In this document: piece after piece, positions 34,377-43,073 of the stretch
Position numbering within the stretch: position 1 is the first letter of the stretch
How the letters are laid out: each line of letters opens with the position of its first letter
Source of the DNA: an uncultured Mediterraneibacter sp.
GTDB lineage: Bacteria; Bacillota; Clostridia; Lachnospirales; Lachnospiraceae
Assembly (NCBI GenBank): GCA_944377745.1
Contig: CALWFV010000008.1
Location: 20,487 to 84,486, forward strand
Direction of reading: 5' to 3'
DNA length: 64,000 nucleotides
Made by a program: the position numbers and the translations under genes
Notes under the pieces: model-generated
The model's database searches: none
What the model saw: the letters and a program-made list of their open reading frames with translations, nothing else
Told to the model about the DNA's origin: nothing

Positions 34377-35825
34377 TCAGATCACTTCCAGTTTATATTT
34401 TTCACACTCGGACAGTTTGATCTCTCTTTCTTCGTTTTCAAGATAGATCCGCGTAGTAAATACAGCTTCTCCTCCATTTACAAAGAGTTCCACAATGGAA
34501 CTGTCAACGAGAATCAGAAGGTTCTCCACGGCCTCCTCGATACGGCAGACCCTTCTGTCTCTTCCGCCGCCGCAGACGGCGGGCTTCCCGTTCCGGTCAA
34601 GGAAAGAAAGCTCCGTTTTATTTCCCTCTGCCGTGATCGTCATCCCATTCTCCTCTGTGCCGATCCGGATCCGAGTCTGTCTGCCCCCGATCCCGCGCAC
34701 GTCCAGCTTCACTGTCTTTTCCGCCCAGCAGTATCTTTCCTTCTCCGCAGAGACCTCCTCCCACTCAAGCTCAAAGAGTTCTCTGACCGGCATCCGGAGG
34801 ATCCTTCCTTCCCTGCACTCAAGCTCACAGGGAATGGTCAGGCAGTGCTGCCAGCCGTTTTTCACAGAAAGGTTCCGATACGTCTCCGCCGTATCCGGCA
34901 TCCCTGCCCAGCCGATCAGGATCCGTCTCCCGTCCTCCGCTTCAAAGCTCTGAGGAGCATAGAAATCAAATCCCATGTCCCATTCCCGGAAAGTGGCCTC
35001 CGGGTCCGCATCCCGGCTCAGGAGAGAAAAGCCGGACTGATAGATATTCTGGAAACGCTCTTCCTCCGCTTCCAGTCCCTGGGGACAGAAAGACAGGACT
35101 TTTTCCCCGTCCAGTTCAAAAAGATCGGGACATTCCCACATATAGCCAAATGGTTTCACCGAGTCGATCTTCCGTAAGAACTCCCACTTTTTCCTGTCAT
35201 CCGAGACATAGACCAGGGCAGCACCCCTGTCCCGGCGCTTTCCATCCTCAGCCCACGCCCTTGCCCGGGCACCAAGGATCATATAATACCGTCCGTCTTC
35301 TTTCCATACTTTGGGGTCACGCACATGCTGCGTGATCTCTTCCGGATAGTCTTCCATCCCCAGCAGTTTCGTCTTCCCGGACATGTGCTGTCCGTCTTCT
35401 GATTCCACCAGGATCTGGGTGGAGACTCTCCCTGCGTCGATATAGTCGTAATCGCCTGCCAGCTTTACATTTCCGGTATAAAACACATACATGCGGCCGT
35501 CTTCCACCAGGGCAGAGCCGGAGTAGACTCCGCTTCTGTCCTCCGGGATATCCGTGGTCAGGACCGGGTCCTTATACTCCCAGTGGAGCAGGTCCGTGCT
35601 CGTGCAGTGCCCCCAGTATCCGCCCCCGCCGTTCACATTCAGCGGGGAATACTGAAAATATGCATGATAGATCCCGTTGAACTGGCAGAGCCCGTTGGGG
35701 TCGTTGATCCACCCCACCGGAGGCATGATATGGAATCCGGTCCGGAAAGGACAGCTTTTGACTGTCCCCTCCATCCTTTCTTCCTCTGCCTTTGCCTTCT
35801 GAAAATTGTCAAACCCCTTCTCCAT
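34377..35825 (-). CDS. scrB: GH32 sucrose-6-phosphate hydrolase
   Basis: A 482-residue GH32 enzyme. The nucleophile motif is GWINDPNG (Asp42), the transition-state stabiliser is in HVRDPKVW and the acid/base Glu in MWECPDLF. The C-terminal beta-sandwich ends IVELFVNGGEAVFTTRIYL. Cytoplasmic, and in an operon 10 bp behind a PTS transporter, so it should cleave sucrose 6-phosphate into glucose 6-phosphate and fructose. ATG 35825 was chosen for AGGGTGG upstream; a TTG seven codons earlier overlaps the PTS stop. A fructan or other beta-fructoside phosphate cannot be excluded. Confidence 0.92.
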   Translation of the reverse strand: MEKGFDNFQKAKAEEERMEGTVKSCPFRTGFHIMPPVGWINDPNGLCQFNGIYHAYFQYSPLNVNGGGGYWGHCTSTDLLHWEYKDPVLTTDIPEDRSGVYSGSALVEDGRMYVFYTGNVKLAGDYDYIDAGRVSTQILVESEDGQHMSGKTKLLGMEDYPEEITQHVRDPKVWKEDGRYYMILGARARAWAEDGKRRDRGAALVYVSDDRKKWEFLRKIDSVKPFGYMWECPDLFELDGEKVLSFCPQGLEAEEERFQNIYQSGFSLLSRDADPEATFREWDMGFDFYAPQSFEAEDGRRILIGWAGMPDTAETYRNLSVKNGWQHCLTIPCELECREGRILRMPVRELFELEWEEVSAEKERYCWAEKTVKLDVRGIGGRQTRIRIGTEENGMTITAEGNKTELSFLDRNGKPAVCGGGRDRRVCRIEEAVENLLILVDSSIVELFVNGGEAVFTTRIYLENEEREIKLSECEKYKLEVI

Positions 35826-35835
35826 AGCTGCCACC

Positions 35836-37839
35836 CTATTTCGCAATGACCGCGATCTTGTCGCCGGCTTTCACATTCCTTTCCGCTTCTCTTTCCATAT
35901 GACTTCCCTCAACAGGTTCCGTAAAGATCAGGCAGGCCGATGTATCATATCCCTCTGCCGCGATCTTTTCTCTGTCAAAGTCCATGATCAGGTCGCCTTT
36001 TTTCAGGCTCTGTCCGTCTGAGACATGTACGTCGAAATATTTTCCCTGAAGATTTACCGTATCAATGCCCACATGGATCAGGATGCCGTTTCCGGCCGCC
36101 GTCCTGAGACCCACAGCATGTTTCGTATCCATCACCATCTCTACCACACAGTCCGCCGGGGCGTAGATCTTTCCGTCGGCAGGGACGATCGCGAGACCGT
36201 CTCCCAGAATCTTCTGTGCAAACGTCGGATCATTCACCTTCTCGATCCCGATCAGCTCGCCGTCCGCAAATGCATCCAGCTCTTCCGGGAGCTCCGCTCT
36301 TTCTGCCGCTCCGTTTTCTGCCGCAGTCACGTCTGTCTGCGCTGCTCCGGATGAAGGGATCTGATCCCCGCCTGCAGCAGAGCCGGTTCCTGCCTCTCCG
36401 GCGTTCTTATTTCCCGCTGCACCCGCAGGCTTCATTCTGTTAAATCCGATTCCGAGCAGGAAGGCAAAAATAAATCCTGCTGCCAGAGCGATCACATGAG
36501 CAATGATATAATTAACATAGCCATTGTGCGCCGGATCTGCAAGTGCGATCCCGGGAACCACTGTTGTCCCGAATCCCAGAGCCGCCAGATCTGAAAAGTA
36601 GACCACCGCGCCGCCGACTGCGCCGCCCAGGCATCCTCCGATGAGCGGGTAGCGATATCTTAAGTTCACACCGAAGAGAGCCGGTTCCGTAACACCGAAG
36701 AGTTCGGAGATAAAGCTGGGGATACATAATTCTTTTGCTTTGGCATCTTTTAAGTGTCCCGCCAGATATCCCAGCACTGCGCCGCCCTGAGCTGTCATGG
36801 CAACAGACATCAGCGGGTTTAAGAAGTTCCTTCCCGTGTCCACGAGAAGCTGTGACTCGATGGCGCCAAACACATGGTGCAGTCCGGTGATGACAATGAG
36901 CTGCTGTACCGCGGAAAATGCCGCGTATCCGATCACGCCCAGATGCTGCGTCATCCATACAAGCACTGCTGTGATCCCGTTTGCTAGTCCTCGTCCCACC
37001 GGTCCGACGATCATAAACAGGAGGAAGGAACTTACCAGCGTTGTAAGCAGCGGCGAGACAAGAAGTCTTACCACTTCCGGTACCTTCTTCTCAAAGAAGA
37101 TATCCAGCTTTGCCGTGACGACGCCGATCAGCAGCGCCACGATGATGCCGCCCTGAAAACCGATCAGTTCCACCGGCAGGCCGAAGATATGAAGCGTAGT
37201 CACTTCCACCGTGCCCTGCGCCGCCGCGCTTGCGTCAGCCAGGCTGTTGGTCAGCATAATCCATCCCATTACGATACCCATGATCGGGCGTCCGCCGAAC
37301 CGCTTGACCGTACTGTACGCCACGCAAAGCGGCAGGAATCCGAAGATCGCTCCGGAGGAAATATTGATCAGTCTTGAGATTCCGTACAGTGTATCGTTAT
37401 TCTGGACAAATTCGATATTCCCAAGCACGCTGGACAGACCGGTCAGAAGCGCCGCCGCCAGGATTCCCGGCATGATCTCGATGAAAACATCCGAGAGAGC
37501 TTTCAGCGCTTTCTGGAACGGGTTCATCCTTTTGTTTGCCTTTGTTTTCAGATCACCCAGGCTCATGCTGTCCATATGTATGGAATCTGCCAGTACCTGA
37601 CACACATCGTTGACAAGTCCCGCTCCGAAGATGATCTGCAGCTGGTCCCCTGCGACGAAGACGCCTTTGACAAGATCCACATTCTCGATCGCCTGCGTAT
37701 CCGCCTTGTCGTTGTCCTCCAGAACGAGGCGCAGACGTGTCGCGCAGTGGGCAACGCCGAGGATATTGTCGCGCCCACCGGCAAGCCTTACAATTTCTGC
37801 TGATATATTTTCATATCGCTGTCTTTTTTCAGCATCCAT
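35836..37839 (-). CDS. PTS transporter subunit IIBCA, sucrose type
   Basis: A 667-residue PTS permease of the glucose superfamily in the order IIB, IIC, IIA. The IIB phosphorylation site is Cys32 in AHCATRLRL. The IIC domain has about ten membrane segments and the motif ITGLHHVFGAIE. An Ala/Gly-rich linker (near residues 470-505) leads to IIA, with active His589 in GILIHVGIDTV. It imports and phosphorylates a disaccharide, most likely sucrose because a GH32 gene follows at 10 bp. ATG 37839 follows GGGAGGT. It is divergent from an AraC-type activator, and the gap holds repeats and a TATAAT that fit activator-dependent transcription. Confidence 0.92.
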   Translation of the reverse strand: MDAEKRQRYENISAEIVRLAGGRDNILGVAHCATRLRLVLEDNDKADTQAIENVDLVKGVFVAGDQLQIIFGAGLVNDVCQVLADSIHMDSMSLGDLKTKANKRMNPFQKALKALSDVFIEIMPGILAAALLTGLSSVLGNIEFVQNNDTLYGISRLINISSGAIFGFLPLCVAYSTVKRFGGRPIMGIVMGWIMLTNSLADASAAAQGTVEVTTLHIFGLPVELIGFQGGIIVALLIGVVTAKLDIFFEKKVPEVVRLLVSPLLTTLVSSFLLFMIVGPVGRGLANGITAVLVWMTQHLGVIGYAAFSAVQQLIVITGLHHVFGAIESQLLVDTGRNFLNPLMSVAMTAQGGAVLGYLAGHLKDAKAKELCIPSFISELFGVTEPALFGVNLRYRYPLIGGCLGGAVGGAVVYFSDLAALGFGTTVVPGIALADPAHNGYVNYIIAHVIALAAGFIFAFLLGIGFNRMKPAGAAGNKNAGEAGTGSAAGGDQIPSSGAAQTDVTAAENGAAERAELPEELDAFADGELIGIEKVNDPTFAQKILGDGLAIVPADGKIYAPADCVVEMVMDTKHAVGLRTAAGNGILIHVGIDTVNLQGKYFDVHVSDGQSLKKGDLIMDFDREKIAAEGYDTSACLIFTEPVEGSHMEREAERNVKAGDKIAVIAK

Positions 37840-37900
37840 TTTCTGATACCTCCCATATCATTTCAATCCTTTTTCCCTGCAGCCGCGGTCTGCTTCCGCC

Positions 37901-37920
37901 GTTGCAGCATACGCTGCAAC
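37901..37920. promoter_or_regulatory. Palindrome in the PTS leader
   Basis: GTTGCAGC-ATAC-GCTGCAAC is a perfect 8+4+8 inverted repeat about 60 bp upstream of the PTS start codon and downstream of its likely promoter. It could be an operator or leader hairpin. It does not match the cre consensus well. Confidence 0.4.
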
Positions 37921-37932
37921 TCTTTACCATGG

Positions 37933-38014
37933 TATGGACAACTGCTGTTTCCTTTGTCCTTGCAATTACTATTATACTGAAATATAATTGTTATTATATA
38001 GACAAATGTTGTTT
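37933..38014. promoter_or_regulatory. Two 18-bp direct repeats, candidate AraC sites
   Basis: TATGGACAACTGCTGTTT (37933-37950) and TATAGACAAATGTTGTTT (37997-38014) match at 15 of 18 positions and start 64 bp apart. On the minus strand a TATAAT sits at 37976-37971 with no good -35, and the second repeat overlaps the -35 position. This is the layout of an activator-dependent promoter for the PTS operon. Confidence 0.5.
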
Positions 38015-38040
38015 TATCATACAGTATTGTTGGAGGAATC

Positions 38041-38862
38041 ATGAAAGATTATATTTTTTCAAATGACTTTTCAAGAAATCTGGACGCCATGATCTACACC
38101 TGCGGTTACGAGACCTGTGACCCCTCCCACAGTTACGGCCCTGTGGTGCGCAGCGGGTATCTGATCCATTATATCCTGAAAGGGAAAGGGATCTACAAAA
38201 CGGACGGCCATATCTATCAGCTCTCTGAGGGCGACGCCTTCCTGATCCGCCCGAACACGCTGATCTACTATGAAGCGGATAAGTATCTTCCCTGGACCTA
38301 TACATGGATCGGTTTCCAGGGGATCAAGATAGAGGAATACCTCAAGAGGACTTCCCTCCTGGAGACACCCTATTTCCACTACGGAAAGGACGACCGTGTC
38401 CGGCTCTGCCACGAGAAGATGTTCGAGGCGTATAACCTGCCGGAGAACCGTGATCTGATGATGAACAGTATCCTGTATGAATACCTCTATCTCCTTGCCA
38501 GCAAATTCCCGAGGAAATATATTCCGCCCAAGGAGAAAAAGATCACTTACGTGGAGGAGGCGCTGCGCTATATCGAGAACAACTATGCCCACCAGGTCAA
38601 CATTCAGGTCATCGCGGATCACCTGAACATCGAGCGCACTTACCTGTACCGGCTCTTCAAAGATATCACCGAAACCTCTCCCCAGGAATATCTTCTGGAC
38701 TTCCGTATCCGCCGGGCATGTACGCTCCTTAAGGAAACCGATCTTCCGATCAGTGATATCGCAAGATCTGTCGGATATGACGACGCGCTGTATTTTTCCA
38801 GGCTGTTTAAACAGAAGAAAGGGCGGACGCCCACGCAGTACCGGAAGGAGAAGAAAAGCTGA
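38041..38862 (+). CDS. AraC-family activator of the sucrose operon
   Basis: A 273-residue MsmR/RafR-like regulator. The N-terminal cupin-type domain (residues 1-150; LIHYILKGKGIYKT, GDAFLIRPNTLIYYEAD, WTYTWIGFQG) senses a sugar. The C-terminal double helix-turn-helix has VNIQVIADHLNIERTYLYRL and ISDIARSVGYDDALYFSRLF, ending GRTPTQYRK. ATG 38041 follows GGAGG. Divergent from the PTS-GH32 operon with 201 bp between. It probably activates that operon in response to sucrose or a derived sugar; the effector is inferred. Confidence 0.9.
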   Translation: MKDYIFSNDFSRNLDAMIYTCGYETCDPSHSYGPVVRSGYLIHYILKGKGIYKTDGHIYQLSEGDAFLIRPNTLIYYEADKYLPWTYTWIGFQGIKIEEYLKRTSLLETPYFHYGKDDRVRLCHEKMFEAYNLPENRDLMMNSILYEYLYLLASKFPRKYIPPKEKKITYVEEALRYIENNYAHQVNIQVIADHLNIERTYLYRLFKDITETSPQEYLLDFRIRRACTLLKETDLPISDIARSVGYDDALYFSRLFKQKKGRTPTQYRKEKKS

Positions 38863-38882
38863 CATTGGCAGACGCGTATAGC

Positions 38883-38920
38883 AGAAGCAGGAGCATGCCG
38901 TCCGGCACGCTCCTGCTTCT
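38883..38920 (+). terminator. Terminator after the AraC activator
   Basis: AGAAGCAGGAGC pairs with GCTCCTGCTTCT, with an inner TGCCG/CGGCA extension, followed by CTACTTTTAT. It lies 20 bp past the stop codon and is symmetrical enough to serve the convergent hydrogenase gene too. Confidence 0.65.
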
Positions 38921-38998
38921 CTACTTTTATATTATTGATCTTATAACGCCAGGTTCAAAGATATCTTCAACCCCGTACCTTCGGATCTATGCACCTCT

Positions 38999-40510
38999 CT
39001 ATCTGTGCATGGAGAAGGAATCCTCATCATAATTGCTCAGGTTCTTGTAGATTCCCCTGCCATCCGCCTCTTTGATCAGTGCGTCTCTGGATTTTTTCGC
39101 CAGTTTCTGATCCTTGAAGGAACTCGGTCCGCCGACACACCCTCCGTCGCATGCCATACCCTCAATGAAATCTTCTGGAAGTTTTCCGAGCTTCATGAGC
39201 AGGAGAGCCTTCTTACACTCAGCCGCCCCATTCGCCTTGCAGACTTTGATGTCAACGTCATTTCCGGACTCTTTGAGACTCTCCATCACCGCCGCTGCGA
39301 CGCCGCCGGAGTTTCCGAAGCGCTTTCCGAAGACGGAAGCCTCCTGGTATGTATTCTCAACCGGCTCAAGTTCCACACCTTTCGCGCGCATCATCGCACG
39401 GATCTCACTGTAGGTCATCGCATAGTCTGCATTCCCCTCGATCTTCTGATCCACAACCTCTGATTTCTTTGCCAGGCAGGGACCGATAAACACCGTCACC
39501 GCTTCCGGATCCTTTGCCTTAATCAGACGGGATACACCGCACATCGGGGATACCGTTGTGGAGACCGCGTCGTTCAGTTCCGGATAATGTTTTCTTACCA
39601 TATTAACAAATCCCGGACAACAGGAGGTCACTTTCTTCTTTCCTTCCTGATAAGCCTCGCGCCACTCTTCCGCCTCGCTCTTCGCTGTCAGATCTCCGCC
39701 CAGTCCAACTTCAACAAACTCGGTAAATCCAAGATCTTTCATGGCTTTTCTCCAGCTCGCCATGGTGATGTCCGGTCCGAACTGGCCTTCCGTTGCCGGT
39801 GCCAGCATCGCATAGACATGTTTCCCTGATCTGATGGCCTTGATTACATCCACAATCCAGGTCTTTGATCCAATCGCCCCAAACGGACAGCTGTGGATAC
39901 ATTTCCCGCAGCGAATGCATTTTTCTTCATCGATAATGGAAATACCATACTCATCATAGGAAATCGCATCTACCGGACAACTGAACTTACAGGGTCTCTG
40001 CAGATGAGCAATGGCATTGTACGGACAGGCCTCCGCGCATTTTCCGCACTCCTTGCATTTTGAAGGATCAATATGCGAACGATGTCGTCCTGCTTCGATC
40101 GCTCCAAAATTACATGCGTTGATACATGCTTTTCCAATACAGTTCTGACAGTTTTCTGTGACCGTATAGCTGGAGATAGGGCAGTCCTCACAGGCAGAAC
40201 TGATAACCTGGATCACATTGCCGTCATCATTCAGCCCGGGAGCCTTTCCTTCGGCAAGACGTACGCGCTGTCTGATGATCTCTCTCTCCTTATAAATACA
40301 GCATCGGAACTGGGGTATCGGTCCCGGGATCAGTTTCATCGGGATCTCATCTTTGCGTTCTTCCAGTTCTCCGGCAAAGGCAAGCCTTGCAACTTCTTCC
40401 AAAACCGCATGTTTGATCTTGATCACATTAGCGTCTGCGTACCTCACAATTTTTCCCTCCATAAAAACACGTTTATTCTCTGTTTTAAAGTCCCCGAAAA
40501 GGCACTTCAT
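38999..40510 (-). CDS. [FeFe]-hydrogenase, group B-like, monomeric
   Basis: A 503-residue iron hydrogenase. The N-terminal half has several ferredoxin-type clusters (CEDC..., CIGKACINAC, CKECGKCAEACPYNA, CIRCGKCIHSCPF). The H-cluster motifs are TSCCPGF (L1), IGPCLAKKSE (L2) and MACDGGCVGGPSS (L3), which fit the group B pattern rather than group A (PGGCxxGGG). It should exchange electrons between ferredoxin and protons/H2; the physiological direction of group B enzymes is unclear. Cytoplasmic. ATG 40510 is the longest ATG start, but no strong ribosome site precedes it; Met17 (40462) is an alternative. Single gene, downstream of an aldo/keto reductase on the same strand. Confidence 0.9.
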   Translation of the reverse strand: MKCLFGDFKTENKRVFMEGKIVRYADANVIKIKHAVLEEVARLAFAGELEERKDEIPMKLIPGPIPQFRCCIYKEREIIRQRVRLAEGKAPGLNDDGNVIQVISSACEDCPISSYTVTENCQNCIGKACINACNFGAIEAGRHRSHIDPSKCKECGKCAEACPYNAIAHLQRPCKFSCPVDAISYDEYGISIIDEEKCIRCGKCIHSCPFGAIGSKTWIVDVIKAIRSGKHVYAMLAPATEGQFGPDITMASWRKAMKDLGFTEFVEVGLGGDLTAKSEAEEWREAYQEGKKKVTSCCPGFVNMVRKHYPELNDAVSTTVSPMCGVSRLIKAKDPEAVTVFIGPCLAKKSEVVDQKIEGNADYAMTYSEIRAMMRAKGVELEPVENTYQEASVFGKRFGNSGGVAAAVMESLKESGNDVDIKVCKANGAAECKKALLLMKLGKLPEDFIEGMACDGGCVGGPSSFKDQKLAKKSRDALIKEADGRGIYKNLSNYDEDSFSMHR

Positions 40511-40546
40511 CTAGAGATTATGATACCATGAGAGAAAAATTTTGCC

Positions 40547-40564
40547 TAGTGATTTTATTAACAA
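40547..40564 (-). promoter_or_regulatory. Possible Rex-like site upstream of the hydrogenase
   Basis: TTGTTAATAAAATCACTA, read on the minus strand, resembles the redox-regulator Rex consensus TTGTTAANNNNTTAACAA in its left half only. It lies 37 bp before the hydrogenase start. Clostridial Rex controls hydrogenase and fermentation genes, which makes it worth noting, but the match is weak. Confidence 0.25.
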
Positions 40565-40640
40565 ACCCGCCTCTTCCGTGTACAATTTGAGGAACAATCC
40601 GCCTGCCGCACAGTATTTTTACCGGTCTCTGTCCTCTTTT

Positions 40641-41735
40641 TTATTTTCCAAAATACGCTCTGATCTCCTGCATTCTCTTCCCCTGCTCCACATGGAACGG
40701 GCATCTGGAATCGCAGTGCCCGCAGGAAATGCAGTCTCCCGCCGTCTTCTGCAGGTTCATATAGTGGTCTTTTGCAAGGGCGTCCCCGTCGCGGGACAGG
40801 TCATAGTATTTATTGATCAGCCCAACGTCAATCCCTGCCGGACACGGCTGGCAGTGATTGCAGTAGACACAGATCCCTTCCGCGTCCTGGGGCGCGAACG
40901 TTCCGATCACGGAATAGTCCTTCTCTTCCGGAGAAGCCTCCAGAAATCCCAGGATCCGCTTCAGGTCCTCTCTTCCCCGTATCCCGGGCAGCACGGTTAC
41001 CACGCCCGGCTTATCCAGCGCATACTGGATACACTGATATTCCGTCAGCGCCTTTTTAAACGGGGATGTTTTTGCATTCAGGAGCTGTCCGCCCCCGAAA
41101 GCCTTCATAACAGAGATCGCCACGCCCTCTGCCTCGCATCTGCGATAGAGCGCGCTCCTCTCGTCCACACTTCCGATGGCATATTCTCCCCGGCGGTAGT
41201 CATAGGCAGGATTGATGCTGAACATGAGCATATCGATCAGTCCCATATCAAGGATCTTTTCCACGACATCCGGCGTATGGGAGGACAGTCCGATATGGCG
41301 GATCACGCCCTGCTCCTTCAGACGCTTCATATAGTCCAGGGTCCCCCCGGAGATCACCTTGTCAAGATCCGCCGATTCGTCGATGCAGTGGATAAATCCA
41401 AAATCAATATAGTCTGTCTTCATCATCTCAAGCTGCCAGTCCACAGATTTTTTGATCTTGTCAAGATCCAGCGTCCATCCGTAAGTTCCGGTCCTGTACT
41501 CCGCCCCGAAATGCACCTGGAAATATACCTTGTTGCGGCATCCCGCCACTGCTCTCCCAAAGGGAGCAAAAGGAACATCATCCGCTGCCGCCATATCAAA
41601 ATAATTGATCCCGTTCTCAAGTGCCATCTCAACGGAAGCCTGGACTTCCTTCTCTCCCGACTGCCCCATAGAACTGTTTCCCAGTCCCAGGATACTGATC
41701 TCTTCCGTGCCTCTCGGCAGCTTTCTATACTCCAT
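40641..41735 (-). CDS. Aldo/keto reductase-like protein with 4Fe-4S domain
   Basis: A 364-residue protein with an aldo/keto reductase barrel (LGLGNSSMGQ, NGINYFDMA, TDYIDFGFIHC, IRHIGLSSH) and a C-terminal double ferredoxin-like domain (CVYCNHCQPCPAGIDV and CISCGHCDSRCPF). The usual catalytic tetrad looks incomplete: His is present in FGFIHC, but the Tyr normally five residues after the Asp of FDMA is Asp, and the Lys position in KVYFQVHFG is not Lys. A redox role with ferredoxin rather than ordinary NADPH carbonyl reduction is possible. ATG 41735 follows AGGAGG and overlaps the upstream MerR gene by 11 bp, indicating translational coupling. Confidence 0.85.
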   Translation of the reverse strand: MEYRKLPRGTEEISILGLGNSSMGQSGEKEVQASVEMALENGINYFDMAAADDVPFAPFGRAVAGCRNKVYFQVHFGAEYRTGTYGWTLDLDKIKKSVDWQLEMMKTDYIDFGFIHCIDESADLDKVISGGTLDYMKRLKEQGVIRHIGLSSHTPDVVEKILDMGLIDMLMFSINPAYDYRRGEYAIGSVDERSALYRRCEAEGVAISVMKAFGGGQLLNAKTSPFKKALTEYQCIQYALDKPGVVTVLPGIRGREDLKRILGFLEASPEEKDYSVIGTFAPQDAEGICVYCNHCQPCPAGIDVGLINKYYDLSRDGDALAKDHYMNLQKTAGDCISCGHCDSRCPFHVEQGKRMQEIRAYFGK

Positions 41736-42090
41736 AGTTTCTTTCCTCCTGAATCTGTTTCTTCTCCCGGATCAGAAAATCTATTTTATCAAGCAGTTTC
41801 TGCTTCTGGTGGATCTCCTGAAGCAGTTCCCCTCTCCGGGCCTTAAGCATAAGGATCCGTTCTCTGTCTCCCTGTCCGTTCTCCGGCAGCGAGAGGTATT
41901 TCTTTATCTCGCCGCAGGACATTCCCGATTCGGTAAGAATGCAGATCAGTCCCAGAATCCTGATATCATCATCGCTATATTCTCTTGTGCCGTCCTCATT
42001 TCCTCTTCCCGGAAGCAGGCCGCAGGACTCATACTTTTTCAGCTTTTCCACCGGCAGACAGAATTTCTCCCCAAGTTCCTGGATCGTCAT
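41725..42090 (-). CDS. Small MerR-family regulator
   Basis: A 121-residue MerR-like regulator: winged helix MTIQELGEKFCLPVEKLKKYE, the GLLPG wing, EYSDDDIRILGLI, then a coiled coil to the end (ELLQEIHQKQKLLDKIDFLI). It has no separate effector domain, like regulators paired with aldo/keto reductases. ATG 42090 follows AAAGGAGAG. A promoter-like TTGGAC, 18 bases, TACAAT lies upstream on the minus strand. Its stop lies within the start of the reductase gene (11-bp overlap), so the two form one operon and the regulator probably controls it. Confidence 0.85.
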   Translation of the reverse strand: MTIQELGEKFCLPVEKLKKYESCGLLPGRGNEDGTREYSDDDIRILGLICILTESGMSCGEIKKYLSLPENGQGDRERILMLKARRGELLQEIHQKQKLLDKIDFLIREKKQIQEERNYGV

Positions 42091-42168
42091 AGTGTTTCTC
42101 TCCTTTGGTTATCCCTCTGATCACACTTATTGTATCTTTCTGTCTTTTATTAGTCCAATACTTCTATT

Positions 42169-43056
42169 TTATGCACCTTCATACTCTGAAAGCATATTTC
42201 TGAATTCCTCCAGGAATTTTGCCGCAGCCACCGGAAGCGGCTGGAACTTCTTCCACACAAGTACGGATGACAGTTCCAGAGCCGGATATAACGGACGGAA
42301 CACCATCTGATCCCTCTGCATATGGTTCATGGCCCCCTCTACCGACATGAAACAGATATCCCCCAGATCTGTCATGATATGAGCATTCGTAATAATATTA
42401 GCTGTAGCGAAAATATTCAGATGATCGATCTCCTCCCCGAGCCAGCTGGTAATTTCTTTCTGCATGGACGACCTGCTGGGAGTGAGCAGTGGAAAATCCT
42501 TGAGATCTTCTTTCGTAATATATGACCTGGCCACCAGAGGATGGTCTTTCATCATGGAAAGTCCCCATCTCTCTTTCATGGGAAGTCGGATAAAATCATA
42601 CTTTTCAATATCGATTGGCTCAAGCAGAAGTCCGAAGTCACAAAGACCTTTATCCAGCTGTTCCTTGATATAATCTGATGTATTGGAGTAAATCTCATAC
42701 TGTACTTTCGGCCACCGTTCCCTGAATCGGATCATGGTTTTCATAAGGATCTCTGAGGACGACAGCGCACCTTCCCCGATGGAGATCCGGCCGCTGATCT
42801 CACTCGGAGCCGAAAAGTCGCTCTCAATCTTGTCAACAAGCTCCGTCACTTCCTCCGCTCTCCGCCGGAGAAGTGTCCCTGCCTCTGTAAGCTTCAGATG
42901 TTTTCCTCTCTCAAACAGCTTTGTCCCGAGTTCGTCTTCGAGCTGAGAGATCTGGCGGCTCAGAGTGGGCTGGGTAATATGGAGATTTTCCGCCGCCCGT
43001 GATATATTCTCCTCTCTGGCAACCGCCAGGAAATATTTCAGTACGCGAATTTCCAT
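42169..43056 (-). CDS. LysR-family regulator
   Basis: A 295-residue LysR-type regulator. The N-terminal helix-turn-helix (VAREENISRAAENLHITQPT, LSRQISQLEDELGTKLFER) is textbook. The C-terminal periplasmic-binding-like domain starts near residue 90 (GRISIGEGA). ATG 43056 follows AAGGAGG. It lies 17 bp after a HAD phosphatase gene on the same strand, so it is probably co-transcribed. LysR genes usually act on a divergent neighbour; here the downstream MerR/reductase operon is on the same strand, so the target is unclear. Confidence 0.9.
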   Translation of the reverse strand: MEIRVLKYFLAVAREENISRAAENLHITQPTLSRQISQLEDELGTKLFERGKHLKLTEAGTLLRRRAEEVTELVDKIESDFSAPSEISGRISIGEGALSSSEILMKTMIRFRERWPKVQYEIYSNTSDYIKEQLDKGLCDFGLLLEPIDIEKYDFIRLPMKERWGLSMMKDHPLVARSYITKEDLKDFPLLTPSRSSMQKEITSWLGEEIDHLNIFATANIITNAHIMTDLGDICFMSVEGAMNHMQRDQMVFRPLYPALELSSVLVWKKFQPLPVAAAKFLEEFRNMLSEYEGA

Positions 43057-43073
43057 ATTGTTTCCTCCTTCCG

